From Caldimonas caldifontis (GTDB lineage Bacteria; Pseudomonadota; Gammaproteobacteria; Burkholderiales; Burkholderiaceae_C): 64,000 bases of DNA. This document shows, piece after piece, positions 1 to 10,600 of the stretch. The notes below the pieces were generated by a model, which was not told the DNA's origin, made no database searches, and was given only the letters and a program-made list of their open reading frames with translations. Position 1 is the first letter of the stretch, and each line of letters begins with the position of its first letter. The position numbers and the translations under genes are program-made. Location of the stretch: assembly GCF_002930615.1 (NCBI RefSeq), contig NZ_PSNX01000009.1, positions 95,730-159,729 on the forward strand. The letters are read 5' to 3'.

Positions 1-783
1 CTGCTCACCTTCTTGCTGGCCGGCGCCGCGGTGGTCGGCATGCACATCACCCACAACACCCTGCGCGGCCTGACCCTGTCGCTGCGCGCGCCGCCCCCCT
101 CGTTCGCCGGGCAGGCCGCAGCGCTCGAGGTGGTGCTGCAGCACGACCGTGCGACCTGGCGCCACGGAATCGGGCTGCGGGTGCGCGATGACACCCTCGG
201 ACGGCCGCCGGCCTGGGTGTGGACCGACGTGCCCCCGGCCGGGCAGACCAGCATCCACCTGAGCTTCACTCTCCCCCGGCGCGGATGGTGCGACGTCCCG
301 ACCCTCAGCGCCGAAACCCGCTTCCCCCTGGGCATCTTCCGGGTCTGGTCCGTGTGGCGGCCCGCCGCCCGCGTGATGGCTTACCCGCGCCCCGAAGAGC
401 CCTGCCCACCACTGCCCCCTGCGCAGGCGCAACCGGGGGGCGCCGTGAAGGGGCAGGTCCGCGAAGGGTTGGAGACCGAGGGCGTACGGGCCTATCGCCG
501 TGGTGATGCCCCCAAACGCGTGGTCTGGAAGAAGGTCGCCAAGACGGATCAGCTGGTCAGTCGCGACGGCAGCGCGAGTGCCCAGCTCGAACTCTGGCTG
601 GACTGGCACGACGCCGGCGGACTGGACCCGGAGCGGCGACTGTCGCGTCTGTGTGCCTGGGTGCTGGCTGCCGACCGGGCCCAGGTGCGCTACGGCCTGC
701 GCCTGCCTGGCGTGGAACTGTCACCGGATGCAGGCGAAGCCCATCGGCGCGCCTGCCTCCAGCACCTCGCCTTGTGGACATGA
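1..783 (+). CDS. DUF58 domain protein, 5' end outside window
   Basis: The reading frame is open from base 1, so the N-terminus, which should carry the two membrane segments of this family, lies outside the window. The visible part has the DUF58 signature: the sequence around bases 489-535 reads VRAYRRGDAPKRVVWKKVAK, matching the family's R-Y-x2-G-D-x-(K/R)-x-(I/V)-x-W-K motif. DUF58 proteins are usually encoded between a MoxR AAA-ATPase and a TgpA-like transglutaminase, and the next gene here is exactly that, starting inside the stop codon (ATGA overlap at 780-783). Co-translation is therefore likely. The biochemical role of DUF58 is not settled; a chaperone or envelope-assembly function with MoxR is the usual proposal. 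Family assignment is solid and function is inferred. Confidence 0.88.
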   Translation: MLTFLLAGAAVVGMHITHNTLRGLTLSLRAPPPSFAGQAAALEVVLQHDRATWRHGIGLRVRDDTLGRPPAWVWTDVPPAGQTSIHLSFTLPRRGWCDVPTLSAETRFPLGIFRVWSVWRPAARVMAYPRPEEPCPPLPPAQAQPGGAVKGQVREGLETEGVRAYRRGDAPKRVVWKKVAKTDQLVSRDGSASAQLELWLDWHDAGGLDPERRLSRLCAWVLAADRAQVRYGLRLPGVELSPDAGEAHRRACLQHLALWT

Positions 784-2876
784 AGACACCGCACGCCCTG
801 CGCTCCGCGCCGGCCCCGGGTGCGCGCTGGCAAACGCTCCCGCGGGAAGCCCGGGACACCCTCTTCCTGCTGGCCGTGATCGCCTGGGTCGTCCTGCCGC
901 ACAGCGGGCACCTGCCCGCATGGTGCATCGGCCTGACCGCTCTCGTGCTGGCCTGGCGAGCCCACCTGGCCTTGAGCGGAGGCGCCCTGCCGGGCCGCTG
1001 GGCCCGCGCAGGCGTGCTCCTGCTGGCCCTTGCCGCCACCGCCTGGTCGCACGGCACCTTGCTGGGCAAGGAGGCCGGCGTGACCTTGCTGGTGGTGCTC
1101 GTGGCCTTGAAGACCCTCGAGCTGCGTGCGCGGCGGGACGCCTTCGTCATCTTCTTCCTGGGCTTTTTCCTCGTCCTGACGAACTTCCTCTACTCGCAGG
1201 CCCTGCTGGTGGCCGTCGCCATGGTGGTGGCCGTGTGGGGCCTGCTCAGCGCCCTGGTGCTGGCCCACATGCCCGTGGGCCAGCCCAGCCTGCGCCAGGC
1301 AGCCGCACTGTCGGCCCGCATGTGTCTGCTGGGTGCCCCCATCATGGTGGTGCTGTTCCTGCTGTTTCCGCGCATGGCGCCCCTGTGGGGAGTGCCCGGC
1401 GAGGACCTGGGAGGGCGGACCGGCCTGTCGCAACGCATGAGCCTGGGCACGGTGGCCGAACTGGCGCTGGACGACAGCGTCGCCATGACCGTGCGCTTTT
1501 TCGGCGCCGCACCGCCGGCCGAGAGCCTGTACTTCCGGGGGCCGGTGCTGAGCGAGTTCGACGGCCGCGAATGGCGCCCCGTCGCTGCCGGACGTTTCCT
1601 GCCTGGCCTCGTCCGGCCCGAGTTGCGCGTGACCCGGGCCTCCGGGGTGGACTATGAAATCACCCTCGAACCGACCAAGGTGCCCGTGCTGCCGATGCTG
1701 GAGCTGACGCCGGAGTTGCCCCTGGACGGCATCCCACCCACCCTGAGGCCGGACTTGCGCAGCGATCTGCAGTGGCGCACGATCCACCCGCTGGATGAGC
1801 GGCTGAGGCTGCGCGCCACGGCCTACCCACGCTTCGAGCATGGTCCAACCGAGGCGGTCTCCGGTCTGCGGCACTACGTCGAGCTGCCCGCCGGCTACAA
1901 CCCTCGCACCCTGGCCTGGGCCGCCGCGCTGCGCCGCGACCCACAGTACGCCGAGGCCGACGCCGATACCCTGGTCGCCGCGCTGCTGCGCCACATCCGC
2001 ACCGGCGGCTACACCTACACCCTGGCGCCAGGACGGTACGGAGACGCCCAGGGGAGGCACGCCATCGACGAGTTCTGGCTCGACCGGCGTGAGGGGTTCT
2101 GCGAGCACTATGCAGCGGCGTTCACCGTGGTGCTGCGTGCCCTGGACGTTCCCGCGCGCATCGTGACCGGCTACCAGGGTGCCGAGCGCAACCCCGTGGA
2201 CGGCTACTACCTCGTGCGCAACAGCTTTGCGCACGCCTGGGTGGAGTACTGGCAGGCCGGGCGCGGCTGGGTGCGGGTGGACCCCACGTCGGCCGTGGCG
2301 CCCGAGCGCATCGTGCAGCATCTCAACCTGCGCCCTGCACCGGGGATGATGGCCACGGCCCTGGGCACCCTCACGCCGAACCTGCTCGCGCAACTGCGCC
2401 ATCAGTGGCAAGCCCTGAACACCGCCTGGAATCAATGGGTGCTCAACTACTCGGCCGGCCGCCAGCTGGACCTGCTGCGCCAGCTGGGTGTGCGTTCGCC
2501 CTCCTGGCAGGACCTCGTGCTGGCGCTGCTGGGCCTGGTGGTCGCCGCCAGCGCCCTGGGGGCCGCGTGGGCCTGGTGGGAACGCCGCCATGTGGACCCC
2601 TGGATGGCCGCCTACAGGCGCATGCGCCAGGTGATGGGACGCGCCGGCCTGCCCAGCGACGAGGCCACGGCCCCTCGCACACTGGCCGTACAAGCCCGCG
2701 CACGGTGGGGAGACGCCGCCCGCGACGCCGAGTCCACCCTGCTCGCCATGGAAACCCTGCGGTATGGCCCCCCTGGATCGTCGACCTCGGCCAGCGGGGC
2801 TACACTGAGCCGTACCGAATTGCGACGCCTCGTGCACCAGCTTCGGCAACATGCCGCCCGACTGCCTCATGCCTGA
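780..2876 (+). CDS. tgpA: TgpA-type membrane transglutaminase (DUF3488/DUF4129)
   Basis: 698 residues. The N-terminal ~200 residues are a run of membrane segments (DUF3488 part), followed by a periplasmic transglutaminase-like domain. A further membrane segment lies near residues 580-600, and a cytoplasmic DUF4129-like tail ends the protein. The catalytic triad is visible: Cys441 in REGFCEHYAA, His485 in FAHAWVEYW and Asp501 in RVDPTSA. I chose the ATG at 780 because it overlaps the DUF58 stop and puts the first membrane segment near residue 25; an in-frame start at 651 would lie inside the DUF58 gene. The Pseudomonas homologue is an essential inner-membrane protein. Substrates are unknown, and the order DUF58-TgpA is the usual one. 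Confidence 0.93.
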   Translation: MKTPHALRSAPAPGARWQTLPREARDTLFLLAVIAWVVLPHSGHLPAWCIGLTALVLAWRAHLALSGGALPGRWARAGVLLLALAATAWSHGTLLGKEAGVTLLVVLVALKTLELRARRDAFVIFFLGFFLVLTNFLYSQALLVAVAMVVAVWGLLSALVLAHMPVGQPSLRQAAALSARMCLLGAPIMVVLFLLFPRMAPLWGVPGEDLGGRTGLSQRMSLGTVAELALDDSVAMTVRFFGAAPPAESLYFRGPVLSEFDGREWRPVAAGRFLPGLVRPELRVTRASGVDYEITLEPTKVPVLPMLELTPELPLDGIPPTLRPDLRSDLQWRTIHPLDERLRLRATAYPRFEHGPTEAVSGLRHYVELPAGYNPRTLAWAAALRRDPQYAEADADTLVAALLRHIRTGGYTYTLAPGRYGDAQGRHAIDEFWLDRREGFCEHYAAAFTVVLRALDVPARIVTGYQGAERNPVDGYYLVRNSFAHAWVEYWQAGRGWVRVDPTSAVAPERIVQHLNLRPAPGMMATALGTLTPNLLAQLRHQWQALNTAWNQWVLNYSAGRQLDLLRQLGVRSPSWQDLVLALLGLVVAASALGAAWAWWERRHVDPWMAAYRRMRQVMGRAGLPSDEATAPRTLAVQARARWGDAARDAESTLLAMETLRYGPPGSSTSASGATLSRTELRRLVHQLRQHAARLPHA

Positions 2877-3993
2877 CCTCGATGCCCTCCTGCGCACCCG
2901 CTGGCCTCACGGCGTGCTGGCCCTCGTGGTGAGCGCGGCACTGGCCAGCCTGCCTTCAACATGGGCGCAGGGCTCCCCGCCGTCCAAGCGCGCCGCGGCC
3001 GACACGGCAGCTCCGACCTACGCCGGCCGTGCCGACGCCATGGCACTGGCGGACGAGATCGCACAGCGCCACGGCCTCGATGCCGCCTGGGTGCGGGGTC
3101 ATCTGGCCAATGCCCGCCAGCTGGCAGCGGTGCAGCGGCTCATCATGCCGCCTGCCGCCGGCACCGCGAAGGACTGGGCGGCCTACCGCGCCCGTTTCGT
3201 CGAGCCTCGCCGCATCGGCTGGGGCGCCGACTTCTGGCGTGCCAACGAGCGTTCGCTGCGTCGCGCCGAGGAAGTCTATGGCGTGCCGCCGGATATCGTC
3301 GTCGGCATCATCGGTGTCGAGACCCTGTACGGCCGCAACATGGGCAGCTTCCGCGTGATCGACGCGCTGGCCACGCTGAGCCTGGATTTCCCGCCCGGGC
3401 GGCGCGACCGCAGTGCCTTCTTCCGCGAGGAGCTGGGTCAGCTGTTCGTGCTGGCTCACAGCGAAGGCCTCGACCCGACCTCGCTGCGGGGCTCCTATGC
3501 CGGCGCCATGGGCATGCCGCAGTTCATGCCCAGCAGCTGGAACCGTTATGCGGTGGATTTCGATGGCGACGGTCACGTGGACCTGCACGCCAGCGCGGCC
3601 GACGTGATCGGCAGCGTGGCCCACTATCTCGCCGAGTTCGGATGGACGCGGGGGCTGCCGACGCATTTCGACGTTCGGCCGCCGGTGGACACTTCTGATC
3701 GCGCCACCTTGCTCGGACCCGACATCGTGCCCAGCTTCACCGCCCAGGAGTTCGTCGCGCGGCAGGCCTGGCTCCCCGAAGCTGCGCAGTCGCACGCAGG
3801 CCTGCTGGCCCTGGTGGAGTTGCAGAACGGCGAGGCCGCGCCCAGCTACGTGGCCGGCACCTCGAACTTCTACACGATCACCCGCTACAACTGGTCGAGC
3901 TACTACGCGATGGCGGTCATCGACCTGGGGGCGGCGGTGGCCCGCGCCGTGGGTGCGCCCAGCACTGCCTCGCTCTCGGTCAGGCGCCCTTGA
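2869..3993 (+). CDS. mltB: Membrane-bound lytic murein transglycosylase B family protein
   Basis: 374 residues from the ATG at 2869 (an ATG at 2851 is also in frame; neither has a clear ribosome binding site, and both overlap tgpA). An N-terminal hydrophobic stretch (about residues 14-30) ending in WAQG looks like a cleavable signal peptide, with no lipobox Cys. The SLT_2/MltB fold is clear: catalytic Glu151 in IGVETLYGRN, then the GAMGMPQFMPSSW motif and YAVDFDGDGHVDL. The enzyme cuts the glycan MurNAc-GlcNAc bond with 1,6-anhydro product formation in the periplasm. The 3' end overlaps the convergent small gene by 14 bp. Confidence 0.94.
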   Translation: MPDLDALLRTRWPHGVLALVVSAALASLPSTWAQGSPPSKRAAADTAAPTYAGRADAMALADEIAQRHGLDAAWVRGHLANARQLAAVQRLIMPPAAGTAKDWAAYRARFVEPRRIGWGADFWRANERSLRRAEEVYGVPPDIVVGIIGVETLYGRNMGSFRVIDALATLSLDFPPGRRDRSAFFREELGQLFVLAHSEGLDPTSLRGSYAGAMGMPQFMPSSWNRYAVDFDGDGHVDLHASAADVIGSVAHYLAEFGWTRGLPTHFDVRPPVDTSDRATLLGPDIVPSFTAQEFVARQAWLPEAAQSHAGLLALVELQNGEAAPSYVAGTSNFYTITRYNWSSYYAMAVIDLGAAVARAVGAPSTASLSVRRP

Positions 3994-4192
3994 AGAGATC
4001 CTCGGGCAGGTCGGTCATCTCAGTGACTTCCAGCCCCTGCTCCAGCTCATGCGCGGAATCCATCCACCAGACCTTCTCGGTGGCTTTCCCCGCCGCGTCG
4101 GCCGGACTGCTTTCCATCGGGGCTGCCGCGCGCATGGCTTCAGGTTGGCGTGACCCCGGCTTGTGCGTCAACTTGCTGGCAAAGGAAAACAT
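3980..4192 (-). CDS. Small conserved-looking hypothetical protein (70 aa)
   Basis: Seventy residues starting at ATG 4192 (complement). It begins with MFSFASKL, has a Lys/Pro/Ala-rich polar middle and ends in an acidic segment (WWMDSAHELEQGLEVTEM). No domain is recognised, and there is no signal peptide or membrane segment. Evidence for a real gene is modest: it fills the space between two convergently placed operons, has an ATG start, and its acidic C-terminus is not what a random high-GC frame would give. It could be the last gene of the minus-strand peptide-ligase operon (99 bp downstream of the transglutaminase) or an independent unit. Confidence 0.55.
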   Translation of the reverse strand: MFSFASKLTHKPGSRQPEAMRAAAPMESSPADAAGKATEKVWWMDSAHELEQGLEVTEMTDLPEDLFKGA

Positions 4193-4291
4193 GGGCGACC
4201 TCGACTGCTGATCTGGTCCTCATGATGCGCTGGCGCCGGCCGACCGGCCACCCCGCATTCACGTGGGAGATGTCCCCAGGCGTGAGAGAGT

Positions 4292-5170
4292 TCACGGCTG
4301 AGGGCACACGCTCACTTCCACGCTCAGTCGCTGTTCCCCCCCACCCAGGATGACGCCGCGCAAGGGAGCCACGTCACCGAAGTCCCCCCCCCAGCCCAGC
4401 AGCACGAAGCGTTCGTCTGCCAGGGCGTTGTTGGTGGGGTCGAACTCCACCCAGCCGAGCCCGGGCGCCCAGGCCGCCACCCAGGCGTGACTGGCATCCA
4501 CGCCCATCAGTCTCGGCTGGCCAGGTGGCGGCCGGGTCAGCAGGTAGCCGGACATGTACAGCGCCGGCAAGCCCAGGGCTCGCAGTCCGGCAATCATCAG
4601 GTGGGCGAAATCCTGGCAGACCCCAGCGCGACGATCGAGCACCGTTTCCACGGGCGTGCTGACGGTGGTGACGCCATTTTCGAAGCGAAAGTCGGCGTGA
4701 ATCCTCTCCATCAGGTCGTGCACGGCCTCGAACCAGTTGCGCCCTGGCGGGAAGCTGCGGCGCGCATAGTCCAGGGCCGCCGCCGACCAGGGCAGCAGGG
4801 AGGAGGCCTCGCGCGCCTGGGCCGGCAGCAGCCCGGGAGGCGGGTGCGGCGGCAGCAGGGTGTCTCGCACGGCCTCCCAGCCAGGTGCCCCCGAGGGCCC
4901 GGCGACGGGGCGCGGACCCAGCTCCACCTCGCAGACCATGTGCACCCTCAAAGCCGGATGCGGCCGGTGCAAGGCAAAACGGGTCACGGTATTGCCGAAG
5001 CTGTCCTGACGGGTTTCGACCTCGTCCGGCACCGGGTCCACCAGCAGCCGGTGCCACACCAGGTGCTGCCACGCGAGCTCACGGGGTGTCAGGTGGGCCA
5101 TCTGCCAGGAATCCGACACGGCCGCGCCGTAGTCGTAGCGGGTCTCGTGTTCGATGCGGTAACGGGGCAT
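4292..5170 (-). CDS. Transglutaminase-like protease/amidase with BTLCP-type N-terminus
   Basis: 292 residues. The N-terminal ~100 residues are the bacterial transglutaminase-like N-terminal beta domain (starts MPRYRIEHETRYDY, typical). The transglutaminase core follows, with Cys in RRAGVCQDFAH, His in DASHAWVAAW and Asp in VEFDPTNN. It has no signal peptide or membrane segment, so it is cytoplasmic. It is the last member of the five-gene minus-strand operon starting at 13459, 18 bp after the ATP-grasp/alpha-E gene. In such operons the transglutaminase-fold protein is thought to act as a peptidase or amide-bond transferase partnering the ATP-grasp ligase. The exact substrate is unknown. Confidence 0.92.
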   Translation of the reverse strand: MPRYRIEHETRYDYGAAVSDSWQMAHLTPRELAWQHLVWHRLLVDPVPDEVETRQDSFGNTVTRFALHRPHPALRVHMVCEVELGPRPVAGPSGAPGWEAVRDTLLPPHPPPGLLPAQAREASSLLPWSAAALDYARRSFPPGRNWFEAVHDLMERIHADFRFENGVTTVSTPVETVLDRRAGVCQDFAHLMIAGLRALGLPALYMSGYLLTRPPPGQPRLMGVDASHAWVAAWAPGLGWVEFDPTNNALADERFVLLGWGGDFGDVAPLRGVILGGGEQRLSVEVSVCPQP

Positions 5171-5188
5171 GGCGATGATCAGGCCGGC

Positions 5189-7636
5189 TCACGCCGCCAT
5201 GTGCAGCAGGCTGCGCGGCAGGGCGTGGGTGAAAAAGCGGTGGGTGATGTCGTCGGACAGCCGGCAGGCGCTGTCTCGCAGGCCGATCAGCAACGGGCCG
5301 AGCGCCGGGTTGTCCGGGTGCAGGTCCGTCGGTGCGAGCCGCGTCAGTTGGTCGGCGCAGCGCACCAGCCCGTGGTGAGCAAAGGCGCCGTGCTGCGTCT
5401 CCAGCCGCTGCACAAAGTCCACCAGCCCGCGCACCTGGAATCCGACCGAGCGTGGGTTGCTGTCGTCGCGCAAGAGCAAGTCCAGCACAGGCAGCCATTC
5501 CGGGGCCACGAGGAAGCGGGAACGGTAGGTGACGCTGGAGTCGCACAGCTCCAGGAGCCAATCCAGGCCGCTGTCGGGCCCTGCGCTCAGGGCCGCCTCC
5601 AGAGCCTGCGTGAGAAAGCACAGACGCTCGATGCGCCGCCCGATCGACAGGAAGCGCCAGTCCGTGCCGCGTGACATGCCGTCCAGCGCAAAACCCGACA
5701 GCGTCATCAACCCGATCACGGCACGGTCCAGCCAGTTCAACGTCGCGGGCAGCGTGGCCTGCTTCTGGAACACCTCGTCGTGAGCCAGCTGCTGCAGGAC
5801 ACGCCAATGATCCAGTGACAGGCGGTCCCGCAGGTGAAATCCCGCGCGAGCCAGTTGGGTCAGCACGGCACCCAGCCCCTGGTCCGGGCTGGTGGCGGCG
5901 CGCAGCAGCGCCGGCACGGCGTCGGATGTGTCGTCCAGCAGACCCCACGCGCGCGCCAGCGCCCAGGCCGCGGCTGCCCCCTCCTCCTGTTCGGCTGCCT
6001 CGCTGACGCTGCGCGTCAGCGCCACGCGCAGCAGGCGGGCGGTGCAGTCGCTGCGCTCGCCGTAGCGGCCAAACCAGAACAGGTTCTCCGCCGCGCGCGA
6101 GGACAGGTGGCCTCTCGAGCGCGCGAGATCGTCGGGCGTGACCGTCGTGCGCAGCAGGGAAAAGGCGGAGTTCACGGGCTCCTCGCAGAGCACCCAGGCA
6201 TCCTTCGATCCGCCACCGCGCTGCATGGAGATGGCCTCCGTATCGCCAGGCCCGCCCACGCGCACGAGCCCGCCGGGCATCACCGCATGGCCATCCGGGG
6301 TGGCCACCGCGAACGCTCGCAAGCCCACGGCACGCGCCGCCAGATGGAGGGGGCGATGACGGTCCAGCACCGGGGCCTGCGACAGCCTCACCCACTCCTG
6401 GGCGACATAGCGGTGCGGCTGCAATTCGATCTGCGCGCGCAAGGCTGCGCGTTCGGCTTCCCCGAGGCTGCGCCCGTGAACGGGCTGCAGGGTCAGGCTG
6501 CGATCGGCCGGTTTGATGACCAGCTCATCCAGGCGGGCCCAGGCATCGTCCAGGGCAGCGGGCTCGCCCAGCCACCAGGTGGCGACGGACGGGAGCCGCA
6601 AAGGCTCACCCAGCAGCCGTTCACACAGTGCCGGAAGGTAGCCCATCAGAGCACCGGATTCGAGCACCCCCGCACCGAGGCCGTTGGCAAGGAGCACGCT
6701 GCCCCGGCGCGCGCATTCGGCAAGACCCGGCACCCCCAGGGCGGAATCTGCGCGAAGCTCCAGCGGGTCGCAGTAGTCGTCGTCCTGGCGCCGCACGATG
6801 GCATGCACGCGGCGCAGCCCGTCCACGGTCTTGAGCCAGACCTTGCCCTGGCGCACCGTCAGGTCGCTCCCCTCCACCAGCACGAAGCCCAGGTAGCGGG
6901 CCAGCAGGGCATGCTCGAAATAGGTTTCGTTGTAGGGCCCCGGGGTGAGCAGCACGATGAGCTGGGGCCCGTCACCGCGTGGTGCAAGGTGTGCCAGCGA
7001 TTCCCGCCACGTGGCAAAGAAGGCAGCGTGATGCTGCACCCTCAGCCGCGCAAAGGCCTCGGGAAACATCCGCGAGACCATGAGCCTGTTCTCCAGCGCA
7101 TAGCCCATGCCCGACGGCGCCTGGGTCCGGTCGGAGAAGACCCACCATCGTCCATCCGGTGAGCGGGCGAGGTCGGCCGCATACTGGAAGAGGTGGATGC
7201 CGCCGGGCGGGCGGATGTCGCGCGCCGGGTGAAGGTAGCCACGGTGGCCGTACACCAGGGCCGGTGGGACCAGCCCTTCGCGCAGCAGCTGCTGCGGGCC
7301 GTACAGGTCCTTCAGAATGAGGTTGAACAGCCGCGCACGCTGGGCCACACCAGCTTCGATCATCTCCCAGTCGGCCTCGTCGAGGAGCAAGGGGATGGGG
7401 TCGACCACCCAGGGTCGGTCGGCGCCCTGAGGGTCGGCATACACGTTGTAGGTGATGCCATGTTCCCGGATCTCGCGTTCGACCATCGCCATGCGCTCGG
7501 CCAGCTGGGCAGGCGCACTCGCGCGCAGATCGTCGAGGAAGGGGCGCCAGTGCGAGCGGACCGTGCCGTCGGCCTCGCGCAGCTCGTCAAAGCGGTCGCT
7601 CAGACTGCGGTAGCCGTCGAGAAGATCGTCAGACAT
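5189..7636 (-). CDS. Fused circularly permuted ATP-grasp and alpha-E domain protein
   Basis: 815 residues from ATG 7636 (MSDDLLDGYRSL); the frame is open further upstream but those codons lie in the preceding gene. Residues ~60-480 are the circularly permuted type 2 ATP-grasp domain (motifs include VYADPQGADRP, LTPGPYNETYFEH and VIKPADRS, and MQRGGGSKDAWVL at the end). Residues ~500-815 are an alpha-E domain (SSRAAENLFWFGRYGERSD is the characteristic start). The same two activities are encoded as separate genes at 12023 and 11061, so this is a fused paralogue in the same operon. ATP-grasp proteins form amide bonds through an acyl-phosphate; the alpha-E domain is an all-helical partner of unknown role. 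Confidence 0.93.
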   Translation of the reverse strand: MSDDLLDGYRSLSDRFDELREADGTVRSHWRPFLDDLRASAPAQLAERMAMVEREIREHGITYNVYADPQGADRPWVVDPIPLLLDEADWEMIEAGVAQRARLFNLILKDLYGPQQLLREGLVPPALVYGHRGYLHPARDIRPPGGIHLFQYAADLARSPDGRWWVFSDRTQAPSGMGYALENRLMVSRMFPEAFARLRVQHHAAFFATWRESLAHLAPRGDGPQLIVLLTPGPYNETYFEHALLARYLGFVLVEGSDLTVRQGKVWLKTVDGLRRVHAIVRRQDDDYCDPLELRADSALGVPGLAECARRGSVLLANGLGAGVLESGALMGYLPALCERLLGEPLRLPSVATWWLGEPAALDDAWARLDELVIKPADRSLTLQPVHGRSLGEAERAALRAQIELQPHRYVAQEWVRLSQAPVLDRHRPLHLAARAVGLRAFAVATPDGHAVMPGGLVRVGGPGDTEAISMQRGGGSKDAWVLCEEPVNSAFSLLRTTVTPDDLARSRGHLSSRAAENLFWFGRYGERSDCTARLLRVALTRSVSEAAEQEEGAAAAWALARAWGLLDDTSDAVPALLRAATSPDQGLGAVLTQLARAGFHLRDRLSLDHWRVLQQLAHDEVFQKQATLPATLNWLDRAVIGLMTLSGFALDGMSRGTDWRFLSIGRRIERLCFLTQALEAALSAGPDSGLDWLLELCDSSVTYRSRFLVAPEWLPVLDLLLRDDSNPRSVGFQVRGLVDFVQRLETQHGAFAHHGLVRCADQLTRLAPTDLHPDNPALGPLLIGLRDSACRLSDDITHRFFTHALPRSLLHMAA

Positions 7637-7671
7637 GGGTGCAGTCTGCCATTGCCCCGCCTGGGGCCGCA

Positions 7672-10600
7672 TCAGGCTCCACCCGGGCGCCGCAGGTCCA
7701 GCGTGAAAGGAAAGTCGGGGTTGCGAGGCTCGCGCTTCACGCGCACCGGGCCCGGGCTGTGGCCCATGCGGAAGAAGCGCGCGAGCCGCCGGGCCTCGGC
7801 CTCGTAGGCATTGACGGGAAAGGTGGCATAGCTGCGTCCCCCTGGGTGGGTCACGTGGTACTGGCACCCACCCATCGAGCGCTGCATCCAGGTATCGACC
7901 AGATCGAAGACCAGCGGGGCATGCACACCGATCGTGGGATGCAGAGCCGACGGGGGTTGCCAGGCACGGTAGCGCACGCCGGCGACGAATTCGCCCACCC
8001 GGCCGGTGGGCTGCAAAGGCACCACCCGCCCGTTGCATGTGAGCACATGGCGGTCATCCACCAGGCCGGTGACATGCAGCTGCAAACGCTCGACCGACGA
8101 ATCGACGTATCGGACCGTTCCGCCAACGGCCCCCTCCTCGCCCATCACGTGCCAGGGCTCGAGTGCCAGGCGCAGCTCCACAGCCACGCCTCGCGCAGCG
8201 AAGTCGCCCAGGTGCGGGAACCGGAACTCGAAGTGGGGGGCAAACCAGTCCAGCTCCAGCGGAAAGCCGAAGTCGCGCAACTCCTCGATGACGTCGCGCA
8301 GATCCTCCCACACGAAATGCGGCAGCATGAAGCGGTCGTGCAACTCGGTGCCCCAGCGCTTGAGCCGCTCGGGCCGGTAGGGGTGCTGCCAGAAGCGGGC
8401 GATCAGCGCGCGCATCAGCAGCTGCTGTGTCAGGCTCATGCGCGCATGCGGCGGCATTTCGAAGGCACGCATCTCCAGCAGGCCCAGACGGCCGGCCGGT
8501 CCGTCCGGCGAATACATCTTGTCGATGCAGAACTCCGCCCGGTGGGTGTTGCCAGTGACGTCGATGAGCAGGTTGCGCATGAGCCGGTCGATGAGCCACG
8601 GCGGGCAATGGTTGCTCTGCGCCTGGCGCTGCAGTTCGGCCAGCGCGATCTCGATCTCGTAGACCGAATCGTTGCGAGCCTCGTCCACCCGCGGTGCCTG
8701 GCTGGTCGGCCCGATGAACAGGCCCGAGAACAGGTAGGACAGCGAAGGGTGGTTGTGCCAGTAGGCCACCATGCTGGCGAGCAAATCCGGCCGGCGCAGG
8801 AAGGGCGAATCGGCCGGCGTGGCGCCCCCCAGCACGAAGTGGTTGCCGCCACCGGTGCCAGTATGGCGGCCATCGACCATGAACTTCTCGGTCGACAGGC
8901 GGGCCTGGAACGCCGCGTCGTACAGGAAGCTGGTCTGGTCGACCAGCTCGCCCCAACTCGACGCCGGGTGAATGTTGACTTCGATCACCCCGGGGTCGGG
9001 CGTCACGCGCAGGGTCTGCAGGCGCGGGTCGCGCGGCGGCTCGTAGCCTTCGAGCACCACCGGCAGGCGCATCTCGGCCGCCGTGGCCTCGATGGCTGCC
9101 ACCAACTCGAGGTAGTCCTCCAGGTGGCTGAGCGGCGGCATGAAGAGGTAGAGCCTCCCCTCGCGCGGCTGGGCGCACAGGGCCGTGCGGGTGATCGACA
9201 CGGCCGACTCGAAGGCCCGAGGGCGCTGGTCGGCCGCGAGGGCATCGCCTTCCCTCCCCTGACCTTCGCAAGCCGCCTCCGCCCGCGCGGCGGCCGCTTT
9301 CAACCGCTGGGCCTGGGCCACCCCGGCCATGCCAGGCAACTGCGCCTGAATGCGCTGATAGGCAGGCAGCGGTGCCAACTCCTCGGTCAGGTCGCGGTCG
9401 TACTGATAGGGATAGTCTGATTTGGCCACCCAGGGTTGTGAATCGAGCGGCAAGCGATAACCCATGGGGGAGTCGCCCGGCACGAGGTAGCAGCGTTCGG
9501 CCCGCAGGAACCACGGACCGCTGCCCCAGCGCTGTCGGCCGCGCGGCAAGCGCTGCAGCGGCAGCACATGCCCCACCACCGCCGACAGGCCCTGCTCGAA
9601 GACGCGGCGCAAGCGGTCGCGTTCGAGCGGATCGTCCAGGCGGGCATCGAAGGGATCGACGTTGACGGGCAGCCGCCGCTCGCGCCAGAGGTAGTACCAA
9701 GTGTCTTCGTAAGCCGCAAAGATGTTGCCGCTGCCCACCGCCAGGCGTTCGGCCACCCCTTCGAGAAAGCGCCGGGCATGGGCCTCGTGCACGCCGTGGT
9801 CAGCTTTCTCGTCAGCCAGGAGCGAAGGGTCGGACCAGATGGGCTCTCCGTCCTTGCGCCAGAAAAGGTTGAGCGACCAGCGCGGCAGCTGCTCGCCCGG
9901 ATACCACTTGCCCTGCCCGTAGTGCAAGAGTCCACCGTCGCCGTAACGCGCCTTCAGGCGTGCAAGCAAGTCAGCGGCCAGTCGTCGCTTGGTGGGGCCC
10001 AGGGCATCGGTGTTCCATTCCGCGCCATCGCGGTCGTCCACCGAGACGAAGGTCGGCTCGCCACCCTGGGTGAGGCGCACGTCGCCGCGCCGCAGCGTCT
10101 CGTCGACCTCGTGGCCCAAGGCCTCGATGCGCGCCCATTGCTCGTCGGTGTAGGGCTTGGTCACGCGCGGGGCTTCCCACACCCGCTCGACCTTCATGTG
10201 GTGTGCGAACTCGACCTCTGCCTTGTCCATCAGCCCGGTCACCGGCGCCGCCGATGAGGGCTCTGGCGAGCAGGCCAGCGGGATGTGGCCTTCGCCGGCC
10301 AGCAGGCCCGAGGTCGGATCGAGCCCGATCCAGCCAGCCCCGGGCAGAAAGACCTCGCACCAGGCGTGGAGGTCGGTGAAATCGGCCTCGGGGCCCGATG
10401 GGCCATCGAGCGACTTCACGTCGGGCACCAGCTGGATGAGGTAGCCCGACACGAAGCGCGCTGCCAGGCCCAGGTGGCGCAGCAGCTGCACCAGCAGCCA
10501 GGCCGAGTCGCGGCAGGAGCCGGAGCCCAAGGTCAGCGTCTCCTCGGGCGTCTGCACGCCGGGCTCAAGGCGAATGAGGTAGCTCACGTCGCGTTGTACG

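Noticed and set aside
690..2897. Long antisense frame (735 codons) opposite tgpA
   Set aside because: Gly/His/Gln-rich translation without domains, fully overlapped by a gene with catalytic residues; expected in high-GC DNA.
7639..9420. 593-codon plus-strand frame opposite the DUF2126 gene
   Set aside because: No domain; arises from codon bias of the real minus-strand gene.
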